From: Entomortierella parvispora
Lineage: Eukaryota; Mortierellomycota; Mortierellomycetes; Mortierellales; Mortierellaceae
DNA: 64,000 nt
Assembly: GCA_963573315.1 (NCBI GenBank)
Contig: OY752140.1
Location: 2,418,001-2,482,000 of the forward strand
Reading direction: 5' to 3'
Every line of letters begins with the position of its first letter. The stretch's first letter is position 1. The position numbers and the translations under genes were made by a program. The notes under the pieces were generated by a model. The model was given only the letters and a program-made list of their open reading frames with translations. It was not told the DNA's origin and did not search any database. This document shows, in pieces, positions 1 to 9,980 of the stretch.

Positions 1-1872
1 ACCTAGATTGGATGATGGCCCAGGCCGATAAATGTGCCCTCAAGATGTACGAGCTGTATTTAGCCCGCCATGATGACAAATCGGACGAATCAAGCGATGA
101 GGAAGAATCACCCGAAGACGAGGATGAAGCCGAAGCTAGCAGCACCATTAAGAAGACTCCCACCGATGATAGAAAGACGACCGGGACCAAATCCACGACT
201 GTCACAACCTCCAGGGCTGGTACTACCTCGACAACTACCAACAAGGATAAGACCGACCTGAAGAACTCTGTATCCAAGGACGAGTTTGATCACCTCTCTC
301 GAGAAATGGAACGCATGAAGATTCTTATCAGCAAGGGTAATCGATCCATCCCTAGGCCCGCCGGGCCTCCCACCACTCGATACTCTGGCGAGAAGAGTGC
401 CCCGGAGGTTAGACAATGCTACAATTGTCAGCAGACAGGGCATTTAGCACGAGACTGTCCTGCTCCGAAGACAAACCAGACTCTGTTGGTTGAGTCCATG
501 ATTGACAACGGTATTGGCGTGGAAGACTTCAACGTTCGCTGTTACTACTTTGGATACGTTGAGGTTGAGATGGATTTTTAGAAGGGGACCATGGAACTAC
601 TCCAAGCCATGAACCCCCTGACCCTATCCATGGAGAAACGTTAGAAGAAGAAGAAGCAAACGTGTTGGTAGCAGCTCGCTCCTCCCCACGCAATCCAACC
701 AACTCATTACCTTACGCAAAAGCACCGCCGCCTAGAGGTATACCCCGACCGACCGCTTCCGCCCAGGTCCTAAAGCAACCCCCGGCTTTGACCAACCGCC
801 TCGGCCCTCCCAGCATGCATCGCCCGAAGACCATTCAACATGCTGAATCCAAGACATCCACGATGGATGTAGATCCTCCTTCTCGACGAGAGATGATGAC
901 CGCCGTCGAGATCCCTGTCCGTCCCAAGAGTAATGTGACGTTTGCGGTCGAGGGCCCATCTGCTGCGGAAAACCTGGCCCGGCTCGAACGTACAATCGCT
1001 GCCCAGAACGCAATCAAGGCGCAGAGGGACAATGGACAAGCCAAGAGAGATGAGAAGGAGGAGGATGAGGTGGATGGAGGCTTGCGAAGGATGATGGTTC
1101 CCCCGAGGGAGGGTCGAAAAGCAATGGCGGCAAGAAAAGTGAATGGAGATGGAGATGCTGGCCCGAGCATGAGTGCGTCAGCAGGACCGAAGAACACTTG
1201 GGACGAAAAAGACCGAGCTAAGCCACCCCCGCACACTGGAACAAAAAAGAAATCAGAGAGCAGCAAGAGCCAAAAAGGGAAAGAGGACAGCAAAAAAGGG
1301 ACGGACAAGAAAAAGAAATCTGGCCGGACACGCGAGTCGGACGAGGCATTTCTAAAGTCTCTTCCCAACCCCATCGTCTTGCAGTTGAACCAACAGCCGT
1401 TTGACATCCGTCAGTGCTTAAGGACCACTAAGGTTGAGGGTCTTACCATCGGTCAACTAATGGAGTTATCCCCCAGCATCCGCCGAACCGTTCAAGCATC
1501 GTTGAAGACTGTACCGCGTGAGGAGCGAATTTTACTCAGTGAAGAATATCCGTCCCTGCCCCTCGGGGAGTCTGAAGCGGAAGAGTTGCGTGTATTTTTG
1601 AATCGTGTTGAACGATCAAAGACAGACACTCATGGATTCCGAGCCGCAATTATGGGAACCAAGTGCGATATCTTACTTGATGGAGGATCTTGCGTCAATG
1701 TCATCCGTCGCGGGTTCTTGGAGCAGATTGGCATCACCAACCACACTCCATATTCATCGTTTACTTTGAAAGGGTTGACGGGGAATGCAGGCGTGGCTGG
1801 AGAGGCACCGAGCGTGCCTATCGATATCCAAGGTATCATGATCCCGGCCGGTTGTGTGATCGTCGAGTCCGT
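1..1872 (+). pseudogene. Truncated gag-pol copy of family-1 Ty3/gypsy element (copy A)
   Basis: This stretch is almost identical to 3539-5408 of the intact element downstream; I noticed only about three substitutions, such as C versus T just before the pol GTG at 662. It carries the C-terminal part of Gag (2-581, with zinc knuckle CYNCQQTGHLARDC) and the first part of Pol (662-1872) up to just past the protease motif LLDGGS. Reverse transcriptase, RNase H and integrase are absent. The coding sequence stops exactly where an LTR begins at 1873, and the frame runs a few codons into that LTR before a stop at 1882. The left end is cut by the window edge. It could be the 5' part of an element split by insertion of the next element, or an internally deleted derivative. 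The gag stop at 579-581 and the sequence before it match the frameshift region of the intact copy. Confidence 0.9.
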
Positions 1873-2519
1873 TGTGGTGTAGTGGATCCAGGTCCCAGAT
1901 CCACGCGAGCGAGATAGAGAGAGTTATTTTTAGTATTTAGTTATTTTTTTATTTTTGTTCCTGTTTTCTGTTTTCTATAAAAAAGGGAGCAAAGTCCACT
2001 TTGCTCCTGGTTGCCTTTTCCCCTTACGATTCCCTCCTGTACCTTGTTGATCACCAGAACACCTCCCTTCTGCTCGTATCTGTCTCGCAGTTACCCTTGG
2101 CGTTGCTGCAATATTCAACCCCATCAGCCTTTGGACGCCGTTGCAATATACGAATCCCTGGGCCTTGACTGTTCCCTGGATATCCCCCAGACCTTTTGTG
2201 TTCCCTTGATCCTCCCTGCCCACTCTCGCAGCATATCCATCCGTGTGCCAGCCCTCCTTGATCAAGTCCTGTACCGCCCTCCGATCGCTCCGTAGGATCA
2301 CCTGGACCCTCGCCTATCCGATATCAATTGGCCATTTGCGAGTATAGTATAGTCGCCGTCGTGCTCTTAGCCTTGTAGTCTTTGTTCTCCTGTTTGGATC
2401 CCGTTAGGACCTGCCTGCTCTTCGTACTATCTCCTTGAGACTGTATCTGATCATACAACAGCGTTGTGCCTGATCCCTGTGGCCCTGAGAGCAAAGTCCC
2501 TATCAACTACAACATCACA
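1873..2519 (+). repeat. Family-1 LTR, intron-less (spliced) version; 5' LTR of the intact element
   Basis: The repeat starts TGTGGTGTAG and ends CAACATCACA (TG...CA) and is 647 bp long. It aligns along its whole length with the 1043-bp LTR at 8949-9991, except for four small differences and three blocks missing here. The missing blocks have sizes 221, 86 and 88 bp, begin with GT and end with AG in the longer copy. The joins here are exact exon-exon joins: GCGAG/TATAG, CTTCG/TACTA and AACT/ACAAC. A TATA box (1976-1984) and a perfect inverted repeat (1986-2007) mark the likely transcription start. This copy therefore looks like a reverse transcript of spliced RNA. Confidence 0.92.
1976..2007 (+). 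promoter_or_regulatory. TATA box plus perfect palindrome at the LTR transcription start
   Basis: TATAAAAAA at 1976-1984 is followed directly by two 10-bp arms, GGAGCAAAGT (1986-1995) and ACTTTGCTCC (1998-2007), separated by CC. The same arrangement is kept in the LTR at 8949-9991 and, reversed, in the LTR at 16053-17093. The RNA 5' end would fold into a tight hairpin. An AGAGCAAAGTCC motif recurs near the LTR 3' end and could pair with the second arm. Promoter function is inferred from position. Confidence 0.6.
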
Positions 2520-2532
2520 CCCGAAGCCAATT

Positions 2533-2549
2533 TGGTGGAGAACCTGGGC
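2533..2549 (+). other. Candidate tRNA primer-binding site
   Basis: TGGTGGAGAACCTGGGC begins with the TGG expected opposite a tRNA 3' CCA and lies 13 bases after the LTR end. The complementary tRNA end would be plausible in form, but I could not assign an isoacceptor, and the spacing is larger than in well-known Ty3/gypsy elements. Confidence 0.3.
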
Positions 2550-2654
2550 AAAAAACAAGCTCAACCGTCTGAGATTAAAAGAAGGCTCTGATCATTCGAG
2601 AACAACTAGTGTCCCACATTTGAATCCAGCCCCACCCTGACAAACCAATCAACC

Positions 2655-4118
2655 ATGTCAGACAACGCCAGTAGTCAGGAACAACCATCCCCTGTGTTGG
2701 TCGATATGCGTATGGAAGGAGAAGTCCCGAACCACCTTCTCAACCAACCGCTGGATTCTACGACAGGCGGCCCCAATCACTTCGTGGCCACGGAAAGAGA
2801 GGAGAGAGTCATTGAGAATGCAGTAAACCGGATCCTGAGAAGAATCGAGTTAATGACTGCAAACCAACATCCGAGATACGCGCAACCCTTCGACTCAGCC
2901 CCAGAAGCGGAGGAGCATTCTCCCCAACAACAATTTAGACCGAACACGAGATCACCCAACCTACGAGATGACGGAGCCCGTGAACCATGGGACCATCAAT
3001 ATCAGGATGCCCCCAGAGCGCATATGTCGCACATGGATTTCAAGGACAGAAAAGAGCCACGCGTTTGCTCGCACGGAAAGTTCAATCCAAAAAAGCACAA
3101 GGCAGAGGTATGGTTACGACAATATCAACTATGGGCTGGTACTCAATTCACCAACCTCAGCCCTGAGGCGCGTATTTCAAGAACCGTCGAGTCCTTTGGA
3201 GCTTCGATGGGGACCGACGAGACCCAATCCTGGTTTGTCCAACTCCTCCAAGCGACTCCCCGAGCTTACCCTGAGGCCATTTACCGAGACTTCCGTCAAA
3301 CCTTCATGTCCGTTCGCGATCAACTATTATCGGGTTCCCTAGTCTTGCTAGACAAGTGCAAACAAACCAAGAAGGAATCAGTGAAAGCATTTAACAACCG
3401 CTTCTCTATCCTGAACCGCCAATATCTGGAGGCAACACTTCAAGGACAAGGGGTATATGACGAGGCAGGCGTTCGAAGGGCTTATCTCAAGAATCTCTTC
3501 TTACCGGACATCGCCAGGAGGATTCACCACGGGGACAACCTAGATTGGATGATGGCCCAGGCCGATAAATGTGCCCTCAAGATGTACGAGCTGTATTTAG
3601 CCCGCCATGATGACAAATCGGACGAATCAAGCGATGAGGAAGAATCACCCGAAGACGAGGATGAAGCCGAAGCTAGCAGCACCATTAAGAAGACTCCCAC
3701 CGATGACAGAAAGACGACCGGGACCAAATCCACGACTGTCACAACCTCCAGGGCTGGTACTACCTCGACAACTACCAACAAGGATAAGACCGACCTGAAG
3801 AACTCTGTATCCAAGGACGAGTTTGATCACCTCTCTCGAGAAATGGAACGCATGAAGATTCTTATCAGCAAGGGTAATCGATCCATCCCTAGGCCCGCCG
3901 GGCCTCCCACCACTCGATACTCTGGCGAGAAGAGTGCCCCGGAGGTTAGACAATGCTACAATTGTCAGCAGACAGGGCATTTAGCACGAGACTGTCCTGC
4001 TCCGAAGACAAACCAGACTCTGTTGGTTGAGTCCATGATTGACAACGGTATTGGCGTGGAAGACTTCAACGTTCGCTGTTACTACTTTGGATACGTTGAG
4101 GTTGAGATGGATTTTTAG
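2655..4118 (+). CDS. gag: Gag polyprotein of intact Ty3/gypsy element B
   Basis: This 487-residue protein is the structural capsid/nucleocapsid polyprotein of an LTR retrotransposon. The central part (about residues 130-300) is the capsid-like retrotransposon Gag region. It is followed by a Ser/Thr/Asp/Glu-rich linker (about 305-385) and one CCHC zinc knuckle, CYNCQQTGHLARDC, for RNA packaging. The start ATG (MSDNASSQEQ) is the first ATG after the spliced leader. The stop TAG is reached directly after a run of T. The pol frame lies one base back (-1) and is open across the stop, so a Gag-Pol fusion by ribosomal frameshift is likely. The ORF is intact, and copy A at 1-1872 matches it almost base for base, so the element was recently active. 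Confidence 0.9.
   Translation: MSDNASSQEQPSPVLVDMRMEGEVPNHLLNQPLDSTTGGPNHFVATEREERVIENAVNRILRRIELMTANQHPRYAQPFDSAPEAEEHSPQQQFRPNTRSPNLRDDGAREPWDHQYQDAPRAHMSHMDFKDRKEPRVCSHGKFNPKKHKAEVWLRQYQLWAGTQFTNLSPEARISRTVESFGASMGTDETQSWFVQLLQATPRAYPEAIYRDFRQTFMSVRDQLLSGSLVLLDKCKQTKKESVKAFNNRFSILNRQYLEATLQGQGVYDEAGVRRAYLKNLFLPDIARRIHHGDNLDWMMAQADKCALKMYELYLARHDDKSDESSDEEESPEDEDEAEASSTIKKTPTDDRKTTGTKSTTVTTSRAGTTSTTTNKDKTDLKNSVSKDEFDHLSREMERMKILISKGNRSIPRPAGPPTTRYSGEKSAPEVRQCYNCQQTGHLARDCPAPKTNQTLLVESMIDNGIGVEDFNVRCYYFGYVEVEMDF
4109..4118 (+). promoter_or_regulatory. Candidate -1 ribosomal frameshift site between gag and pol
   Basis: In the gag frame the codons GAT TTT TAG end the protein. The heptamer GGATTTT (4109-4115) fits the X_XXY_YYZ slippery pattern loosely; the related GGAUUUA is the known pro-pol shift site of a retrovirus. 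After a -1 shift the frame continues with TTA GAA GGG GAC and runs open into pol. The same heptamer is present at the matching place in copy A (572-578). Confidence 0.5.
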
Positions 4119-4198
4119 AAGGGGACCATGGAACTACTCCAAGCCATGAACCCCCTGACCCTATCCATGGAGAAACGTTAGAAGAAGAAGAAGCAAAT

Positions 4199-7100
4199 GT
4201 GTTGGTAGCAGCTCGCTCCTCCCCACGCAATCCAACCAACTCATTACCTTACGCAAAAGCACCGCCGCCTAGAGGTATACCCCGACCGACCGCTTCCGCC
4301 CAGGTCCTAAAGCAACCCCCGGCTTTGACCAACCGCCTCGGCCCTCCCAGCATGCATCGCCCGAAGACCATTCAACATGCTGAATCCAAGACATCCACGA
4401 TGGATGTAGATCCTCCTTCTCGACGAGAGATGATGACCGCCGTCGAGATCCCTGTCCGTCCCAAGAGTAATGTGACGTTTGCGGTCGAGGGCCCATCTGC
4501 TGCGGAAAACCTGGCCCGGCTCGAACGTACAATCGCTGCCCAGAACGCAATCAAGGCGCAGAGGGACAATGGACAAGCCAAGAGAGATGAGAAGGAGGAG
4601 GATGAGGTGGATGGAGGCTTGCGAAGGATGATGGTTCCCCCGAGGGAGGGTCGAAAAGCAATGGCGGCAAGAAAAGTGAATGGAGATGGAGATGCTGGCC
4701 CGAGCATGAGTGCGTCAGCAGGACCGAAGAACACTTGGGACGAAAAAGACCGAGCTAAGCCACCCCCGCACACTGGAACAAAAAAGAAATCAGAGAGCAG
4801 CAAGAGCCAAAAAGGGAAAGAGGACAGCAAAAAAGGGACGGACAAGAAAAAGAAATCTGGCCGGACACGCGAGTCGGACGAGGCATTTCTAAAGTCTCTT
4901 CCCAACCCCATCGTCTTGCAGTTGAACCAACAGCCGTTTGACATCCGTCAGTGCTTAAGGACCACTAAGGTTGAGGGTCTTACCATCGGTCAACTAATGG
5001 AGTTATCCCCCAGCATCCGCCGAACCGTTCAAGCATCGTTGAAGACTGTACCGCGTGAGGAGCGAATTTTACTCAGTGAAGAATATCCGTCCCTGCCCCT
5101 CGGGGAGTCTGAAGCGGAAGAGTTGCGTGTATTTTTGAATCGTGTTGAACGATCAAAGACAGACACTCATGGATTCCGAGCCGCAATTATGGGAACCAAG
5201 TGCGATATCTTACTTGATGGAGGATCTTGCGTCAATGTCATCCGTCGCGGGTTCTTGGAGCAGATTGGCATCACCAACCACACTCCATATTCGTCGTTTA
5301 CTTTGAAAGGGTTGACGGGGAATGCAGGCGTGGCTGGAGAGGCACCGAGCGTGCCTATCGATATCCAAGGTATCATGATCCCGGCCGGTTGTGTGATCGT
5401 CGAGTCCGTCGACTTCAATATTCTGTTGGGTCGTCCTTTCCTTGAAGCCTGTGGAGGATATACAGATTGGGCCACCGCCGTTACTAGTTTGCAAATACAA
5501 GGCTTCAAGATCGTGATCGATGGACGTGCTCGAACCACCCCGAAAGTCTCTCGTCTCCCCATCCAAGATAAACAACAGGACCCGGTGATAGAAACAAGTG
5601 AAGAGGGTGACACCGACGGTTCATCAGACGAGTCGGACACAGATGAGGAGGATTCTTCGACCGACGACAAAGAAAACGACGACGAAGGGTATGCCCTACT
5701 CATTCGAAGCATTCAGGAGGGCAAGGTTGAGCGGACTGATGCGCGACAACTCAAGAAGGACGATGAGAATGAGGAGATCGTCAATTGTTGGTTCTTGCGC
5801 GCCGTCTTCCCTGATCCCCCTGCTTTGGATGGACGACAACCCACCTCTTGTTTGTCAATTTCAGATTCTTCGGATACGGCCTCATCGAAGATCAGCGATC
5901 CTATGTTTGATGCGGCCCCGATAATGGTCAACAATTCATACGGATTTCATTTGGAGGCTCCCCGCTGTCGTGATCGTTTGACTAACACCCCGGTCATATT
6001 GTTGCCCGGCCTGGAGGAGCGATCAGTATACGTGGGAGATATCCAAGAGGTTCACGACAACTTGCCTGAAATCCAACGCATTTTTCAGGAGCACCAGGAG
6101 TGTTTTCCCAAGGAAGGGGAGATGTCTAGGACGTTGGATGCAGATATGTTGGAAGCCCCTGCCTCTTTTCACCTCAAACCTGGGTCCAAATTTCCGCGCG
6201 CATATAACAAAAAATACTCGCCCGGACAAATTGCGACCTTGTGCGAGTATCGAGACCAGATGGTCAGGGCTGGAAAAATGAGGCGATCTGGCTCACCTGC
6301 TTCTTGCAACCCTCTCCTGATTCAGAAGAAGGATGGATCTTATCGGGTGTGCATTAATTTTATCCCTGTCAACAAATTAATTGCCCCCATGGCCTGGCCC
6401 TTACCGGACCCTATCACTGAGATATACAAGCTGCAAGGATGCGAATTCTTATCTTTTTGGGATTGCAAGGACGGATACCTCCAATCGCCCATTGCCGAAG
6501 ACAGTCGCTTTCTCACCGCCGTTGCTTTCCCAGACGGACTGTACGAGTACAATGTATTACCGATGGGCCTCATTGACTCCATGCAATGGTACACTCGACA
6601 CATGGGCGAGGTCTTTAATTCTATCAAGGATCGACTCAGCAATTTTGTGGACGACATGGCTACCGGAGATGCCAAATTCCCCCTTCATTTTCGGACTGTG
6701 GAAGAAGTGTTGGTGCGGATGGATGAGTTCAATGGATCGTTCTCTGGCAAGAAATCAGCATTTTTTGTGAAGCAGCGCGAGTTTTTGGGACGGATCGTCG
6801 GGAATGATCATATCTCGGCCGACCCAAAGAAGCTATCCAAGATGGAATATTGGCCGGTTCCGCAAAATGTGACAGAGTTGCGCGGATTTGTCGGGTTTGC
6901 CTTATTCCTCTGCGATTTCATATCCAACTTTTCTGCCATGGCTGCTCCACTCTTCCCGCTGTACAAATTGCACAAGGATCCCAAGGCCTTTGTCGACAAA
7001 TGGTTGTCAGACCCCAAGTATACAGAAGCCTTTCGTGCCATTCAAATCGCTCTGGTTACTGCTCCGGTTTTGGTCATGATGGATCATAGACGCCCAGTTA

Positions 7101-8851
7101 TTATTTCGGCCGACACCTCAGATTTTGCTTCTGGCCATGTAATTGCACACTGTCTGCACCCCGAAGATGATGAGCGGATTGATATCCATGTCAAGTATCA
7201 GCCGATAGTGTTTGGGAGCCGAAAATTATCTGGGGCCGAGTCAAGATATTTCGCCACTGAGCGTGAGCTGTTAGGATTGGTGTACTGCTTAACCAAGCAT
7301 AGCCATCTGTTGGAGGGAAAGGAGATTCATGTCTTCATCGATCATCGAGCGTTGTTATATCTGCACAACCTCTCTTCCAAAAGTGCACGCCTCACTCGAT
7401 GGACCTTCATCATTGCTCAGTTCAGGATCACCATCCACCATCGTCCGGGGCGAGATATGAAAGACTCGGATCCGCTCTCCCGTATTCATCATAAGAACAT
7501 CACGGGTGAAGATTTGCCAGACATAGGAATGGAGGATGCAATGGAGATGGAGGAGAACAAGCGGCTCATGAGGACTATGCTGATTTCAGAGGATCAGGAG
7601 CCTTTTGTTTCGATTGTGGCAGCTTTGCAAGGGGACCCATTGACATATTTGGATAAGGTCACTAGGGGGAAGATCATGAGCATGCTTCCCAAGTACTTTG
7701 TCACTCAAGGGCGTTTATTTAAACGCACATCTGGTGGTAGCCCACGCCAGTATGTACCACCAGGTGAAGTTTTGAGCGTGCTGGAGAACACTCATGGATC
7801 TACTGTCATGGGTCATCTCGGAGTGGTCGCAACATATACACTCATTGCCGAAGGGTACTTCTGGCCGGGCATGTACGCAGACGTTAAGAAGCACCTTTCG
7901 ACTTGCGACGCTTGTCAACGCTTTCAAACGCGCGATCCAACACGATATCGTTTCCATCGTTTGCCGCCACCTCAAACGATCTTCCATACCTTGGGCCTGG
8001 ATGCAGTTGGACCCTTACCGATGTCTAATGGCAAGCGGTTTGTTTTGAATATGGTGGATTATCTCTCTGGATGGGTTGTATCTGTCGCCCTTGCTTCTTT
8101 AGCAGGAAATATTATCGTCCGGACTGTAGAAAAGCATTGGGCTCGACAATATGGATACCCCCATCGCATCATCACGGACAATGGATCATCTCTATCCGCG
8201 GGAGCCTTCAAGGAGTGGTGTATCAATCATGAAATCGATCTCGACCCTGCTTCTGCATATCATCCAGAGACCAATGGAATGGTGGAGCGATATAACGGTT
8301 TTATGGTACGACAATTGGCTCGTATCATTCAGCATGATGGTTTGGCTGAGAGTGCCTGGGCTACTATCTTGGACCGTGTTACATGGACTTGGAGAACTCA
8401 GATCAAGCAGACTAGAGGCGTATCTCCTTTCGAAATCCTCTTTGGTCAACGAGCTCGCCTCCCATGGGATATAGATCACACTCGGAAGATGGATATGAAT
8501 GAACGCGAGGAAGTCGACGAGGAGAGACGTGAGATCTTGGAAGTTTTGCGTGCTGAAGTTCATCAGAGGATTATTAATGAACACAAGTGGTCCACTGAAG
8601 CTGCTGATCTACCCCTCCCTCGGAAATATGAGGTCGGAGACGAGGTCTTGGTCCATCAGTCCGCACTTCTGAAGCAATGGAGTGGCAAGCTATCACCTCG
8701 TTGGAAGGGCCCTTTAACCATCTTCGAAGCTTTGCCTGGAGGTGCCTATCGATTGGGCGAGAAGGTTGAGGGGCAATGGCATCGATATTTTGGAGGTCGC
8801 CCTGTCAACCATGCTCGTCTTAAGCCTTACAAACGTGACACCCAGGATTAA
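4199..8851 (+). CDS. pol: Pol polyprotein of intact Ty3/gypsy element B (PR-RT-RH-IN)
   Basis: The 1550-residue reading frame starts at a GTG here, but the frame is open back to about 4115, so translation most likely enters from gag by a -1 frameshift. Domain order: basic/disordered N-terminus; aspartic protease with LLDGGS at about residue 335 (DGG instead of the usual DSG/DTG); reverse transcriptase with YRVCINFIPVNK (about 712) and catalytic FVDD (about 816); RNase H with SADTSDFASG (about 970) and FIDHRALLY; integrase with an H-H-C-C zinc domain (CDACQR), then core motifs LDAVGP, ITDNGS and MVERYNG. A WKGPLTI motif marks the integrase tail; no chromodomain follows. This order (RT-RH before IN) defines Ty3/gypsy. 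No stop or frameshift breaks the frame. Confidence 0.93.
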   Translation: MLVAARSSPRNPTNSLPYAKAPPPRGIPRPTASAQVLKQPPALTNRLGPPSMHRPKTIQHAESKTSTMDVDPPSRREMMTAVEIPVRPKSNVTFAVEGPSAAENLARLERTIAAQNAIKAQRDNGQAKRDEKEEDEVDGGLRRMMVPPREGRKAMAARKVNGDGDAGPSMSASAGPKNTWDEKDRAKPPPHTGTKKKSESSKSQKGKEDSKKGTDKKKKSGRTRESDEAFLKSLPNPIVLQLNQQPFDIRQCLRTTKVEGLTIGQLMELSPSIRRTVQASLKTVPREERILLSEEYPSLPLGESEAEELRVFLNRVERSKTDTHGFRAAIMGTKCDILLDGGSCVNVIRRGFLEQIGITNHTPYSSFTLKGLTGNAGVAGEAPSVPIDIQGIMIPAGCVIVESVDFNILLGRPFLEACGGYTDWATAVTSLQIQGFKIVIDGRARTTPKVSRLPIQDKQQDPVIETSEEGDTDGSSDESDTDEEDSSTDDKENDDEGYALLIRSIQEGKVERTDARQLKKDDENEEIVNCWFLRAVFPDPPALDGRQPTSCLSISDSSDTASSKISDPMFDAAPIMVNNSYGFHLEAPRCRDRLTNTPVILLPGLEERSVYVGDIQEVHDNLPEIQRIFQEHQECFPKEGEMSRTLDADMLEAPASFHLKPGSKFPRAYNKKYSPGQIATLCEYRDQMVRAGKMRRSGSPASCNPLLIQKKDGSYRVCINFIPVNKLIAPMAWPLPDPITEIYKLQGCEFLSFWDCKDGYLQSPIAEDSRFLTAVAFPDGLYEYNVLPMGLIDSMQWYTRHMGEVFNSIKDRLSNFVDDMATGDAKFPLHFRTVEEVLVRMDEFNGSFSGKKSAFFVKQREFLGRIVGNDHISADPKKLSKMEYWPVPQNVTELRGFVGFALFLCDFISNFSAMAAPLFPLYKLHKDPKAFVDKWLSDPKYTEAFRAIQIALVTAPVLVMMDHRRPVIISADTSDFASGHVIAHCLHPEDDERIDIHVKYQPIVFGSRKLSGAESRYFATERELLGLVYCLTKHSHLLEGKEIHVFIDHRALLYLHNLSSKSARLTRWTFIIAQFRITIHHRPGRDMKDSDPLSRIHHKNITGEDLPDIGMEDAMEMEENKRLMRTMLISEDQEPFVSIVAALQGDPLTYLDKVTRGKIMSMLPKYFVTQGRLFKRTSGGSPRQYVPPGEVLSVLENTHGSTVMGHLGVVATYTLIAEGYFWPGMYADVKKHLSTCDACQRFQTRDPTRYRFHRLPPPQTIFHTLGLDAVGPLPMSNGKRFVLNMVDYLSGWVVSVALASLAGNIIVRTVEKHWARQYGYPHRIITDNGSSLSAGAFKEWCINHEIDLDPASAYHPETNGMVERYNGFMVRQLARIIQHDGLAESAWATILDRVTWTWRTQIKQTRGVSPFEILFGQRARLPWDIDHTRKMDMNEREEVDEERREILEVLRAEVHQRIINEHKWSTEAADLPLPRKYEVGDEVLVHQSALLKQWSGKLSPRWKGPLTIFEALPGGAYRLGEKVEGQWHRYFGGRPVNHARLKPYKRDTQD

Positions 8852-9418
8852 ATAGATCTGGAGGACGCCTTTGGGGATCAGCTTCCCTAGAGACACTCGC
8901 TGGCTTGCTCTCACATAAGACGATGTGAGAAAGAGACCCTGGGATCGGTGTGGTGTAGTGGATCCAGGTCCCAGATCCACGCGAGCGAGATAGAGAGAGT
9001 TATTTTTAGTATTTAGTTATTTTTTTATTTTTGTTCCTGTTTTCTGTTTTCTATAAAAAAGGGAGCAAAGTCCACTTTGCTCCTGGTTGCCTTTTCCCCT
9101 TACGATTCCCCCCTGTACCTTGTTGATCACCAGAACACCTCCCTTCTGCTCGTATCTGTCTCGCAGTTACCCTTGGCGTTGCTGCAATATTCAACCCCAT
9201 CAGCCTTTGGACGCCGTTGCAATATACGAATCCCTGGGCCTTGACTGTTCCCTGGATATCCCCCAGACCTTTTGTGTTCCCTTGATCCTCCCTGCCTACT
9301 CTCGCAGCATATCCATCCGTGTGCCAGCCCTCCTTGATCAAGTCCTGTACCGCCCTCCGATCGCTCCGTAGGATCACCTGGACCCTCGCCTATCCGATAT
9401 CAATTGGCCATTTGCGAG

Positions 9419-9639
9419 GTATACTTACGATGTCATATCTCTTCTGAGTGGACCTGTTATGATCTTGGCAACCCACCCTGAGGCCTTCATTGGTGCTTGG
9501 GGACCAACCATCCTCCTCGTTATATCTCGGAGTCTCCTCTGAACCCTCAGTTAGGCGACCTTGTCCCCTTTCCCAGATAGAATCTCCTTTGCCTTGCTTT
9601 ACTGACTAGATCCCATCCCATCCCCTGTGTTGTTATTAG
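9419..9639 (+). other. Spliceosomal intron 1 inside the LTR
   Basis: Begins GTATACTTAC and ends GTTATTAG. The bases on either side (GCGAG and TATAGTATAG) are directly joined in the LTR at 1873-2519. The block is also present in the reversed LTR at 16053-17093, where the donor reads GTACAC. Confidence 0.85.
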
Positions 9640-9721
9640 TATAGTATAGTCGCCGTCGTGCTCTTAGCCTTGTAGTCTTTGTTCTCCTGTTTGGATCTCG
9701 TTAGGACCTGCCTGCTCTTCG

Positions 9722-9807
9722 GTATGTGGTCCTTGGTTTTCATCCAGTTCGTTCTACTTATCTTTTGATCCCTTTGCTGACTCTCTCTCCTTCCTGTTTA
9801 TCTCCAG
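9722..9807 (+). other. Spliceosomal intron 2 inside the LTR
   Basis: Begins GTATGTGGTC and ends TATCTCCAG. The flanks CTCTTCG and TACTATCTCC are joined without a scar in the LTR at 1873-2519. The block is also kept in the reversed LTR (16053-17093) and in the fragment at 19275-19828. Confidence 0.88.
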
Positions 9808-9892
9808 TACTATCTCCTTGAGACTGTATCTGATCATACAACAGCGTTGTGCCTGATTCCCTGTGGCCCTGAGAGCAAAGTCCCTATCAACT

Positions 9893-9980
9893 GTAAGCGA
9901 CGATTTTTGTTAGTCATCTTTCTTCTCGTTATCAATTTCGCTTCCAGCTCATTGCTGACCTTAGACTATACTTACATTAG
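9893..9980 (+). other. Spliceosomal intron 3 inside the LTR
   Basis: Begins GTAAGCGACG and ends CTTACATTAG, with an AGCTCATTGCTGACCT stretch that may hold the branch point. The flanks ATCAACT and ACAACATCAC are directly joined in the LTR at 1873-2519. Confidence 0.88.

Noticed and set aside
835-1407. Long open frame antisense to pol (and its twin at 4372-4944)
   Set aside because: It mirrors the biased codon use of the Gag-Pol frame on the other strand, has Phe/Leu/Ser-rich noise composition and no family match.
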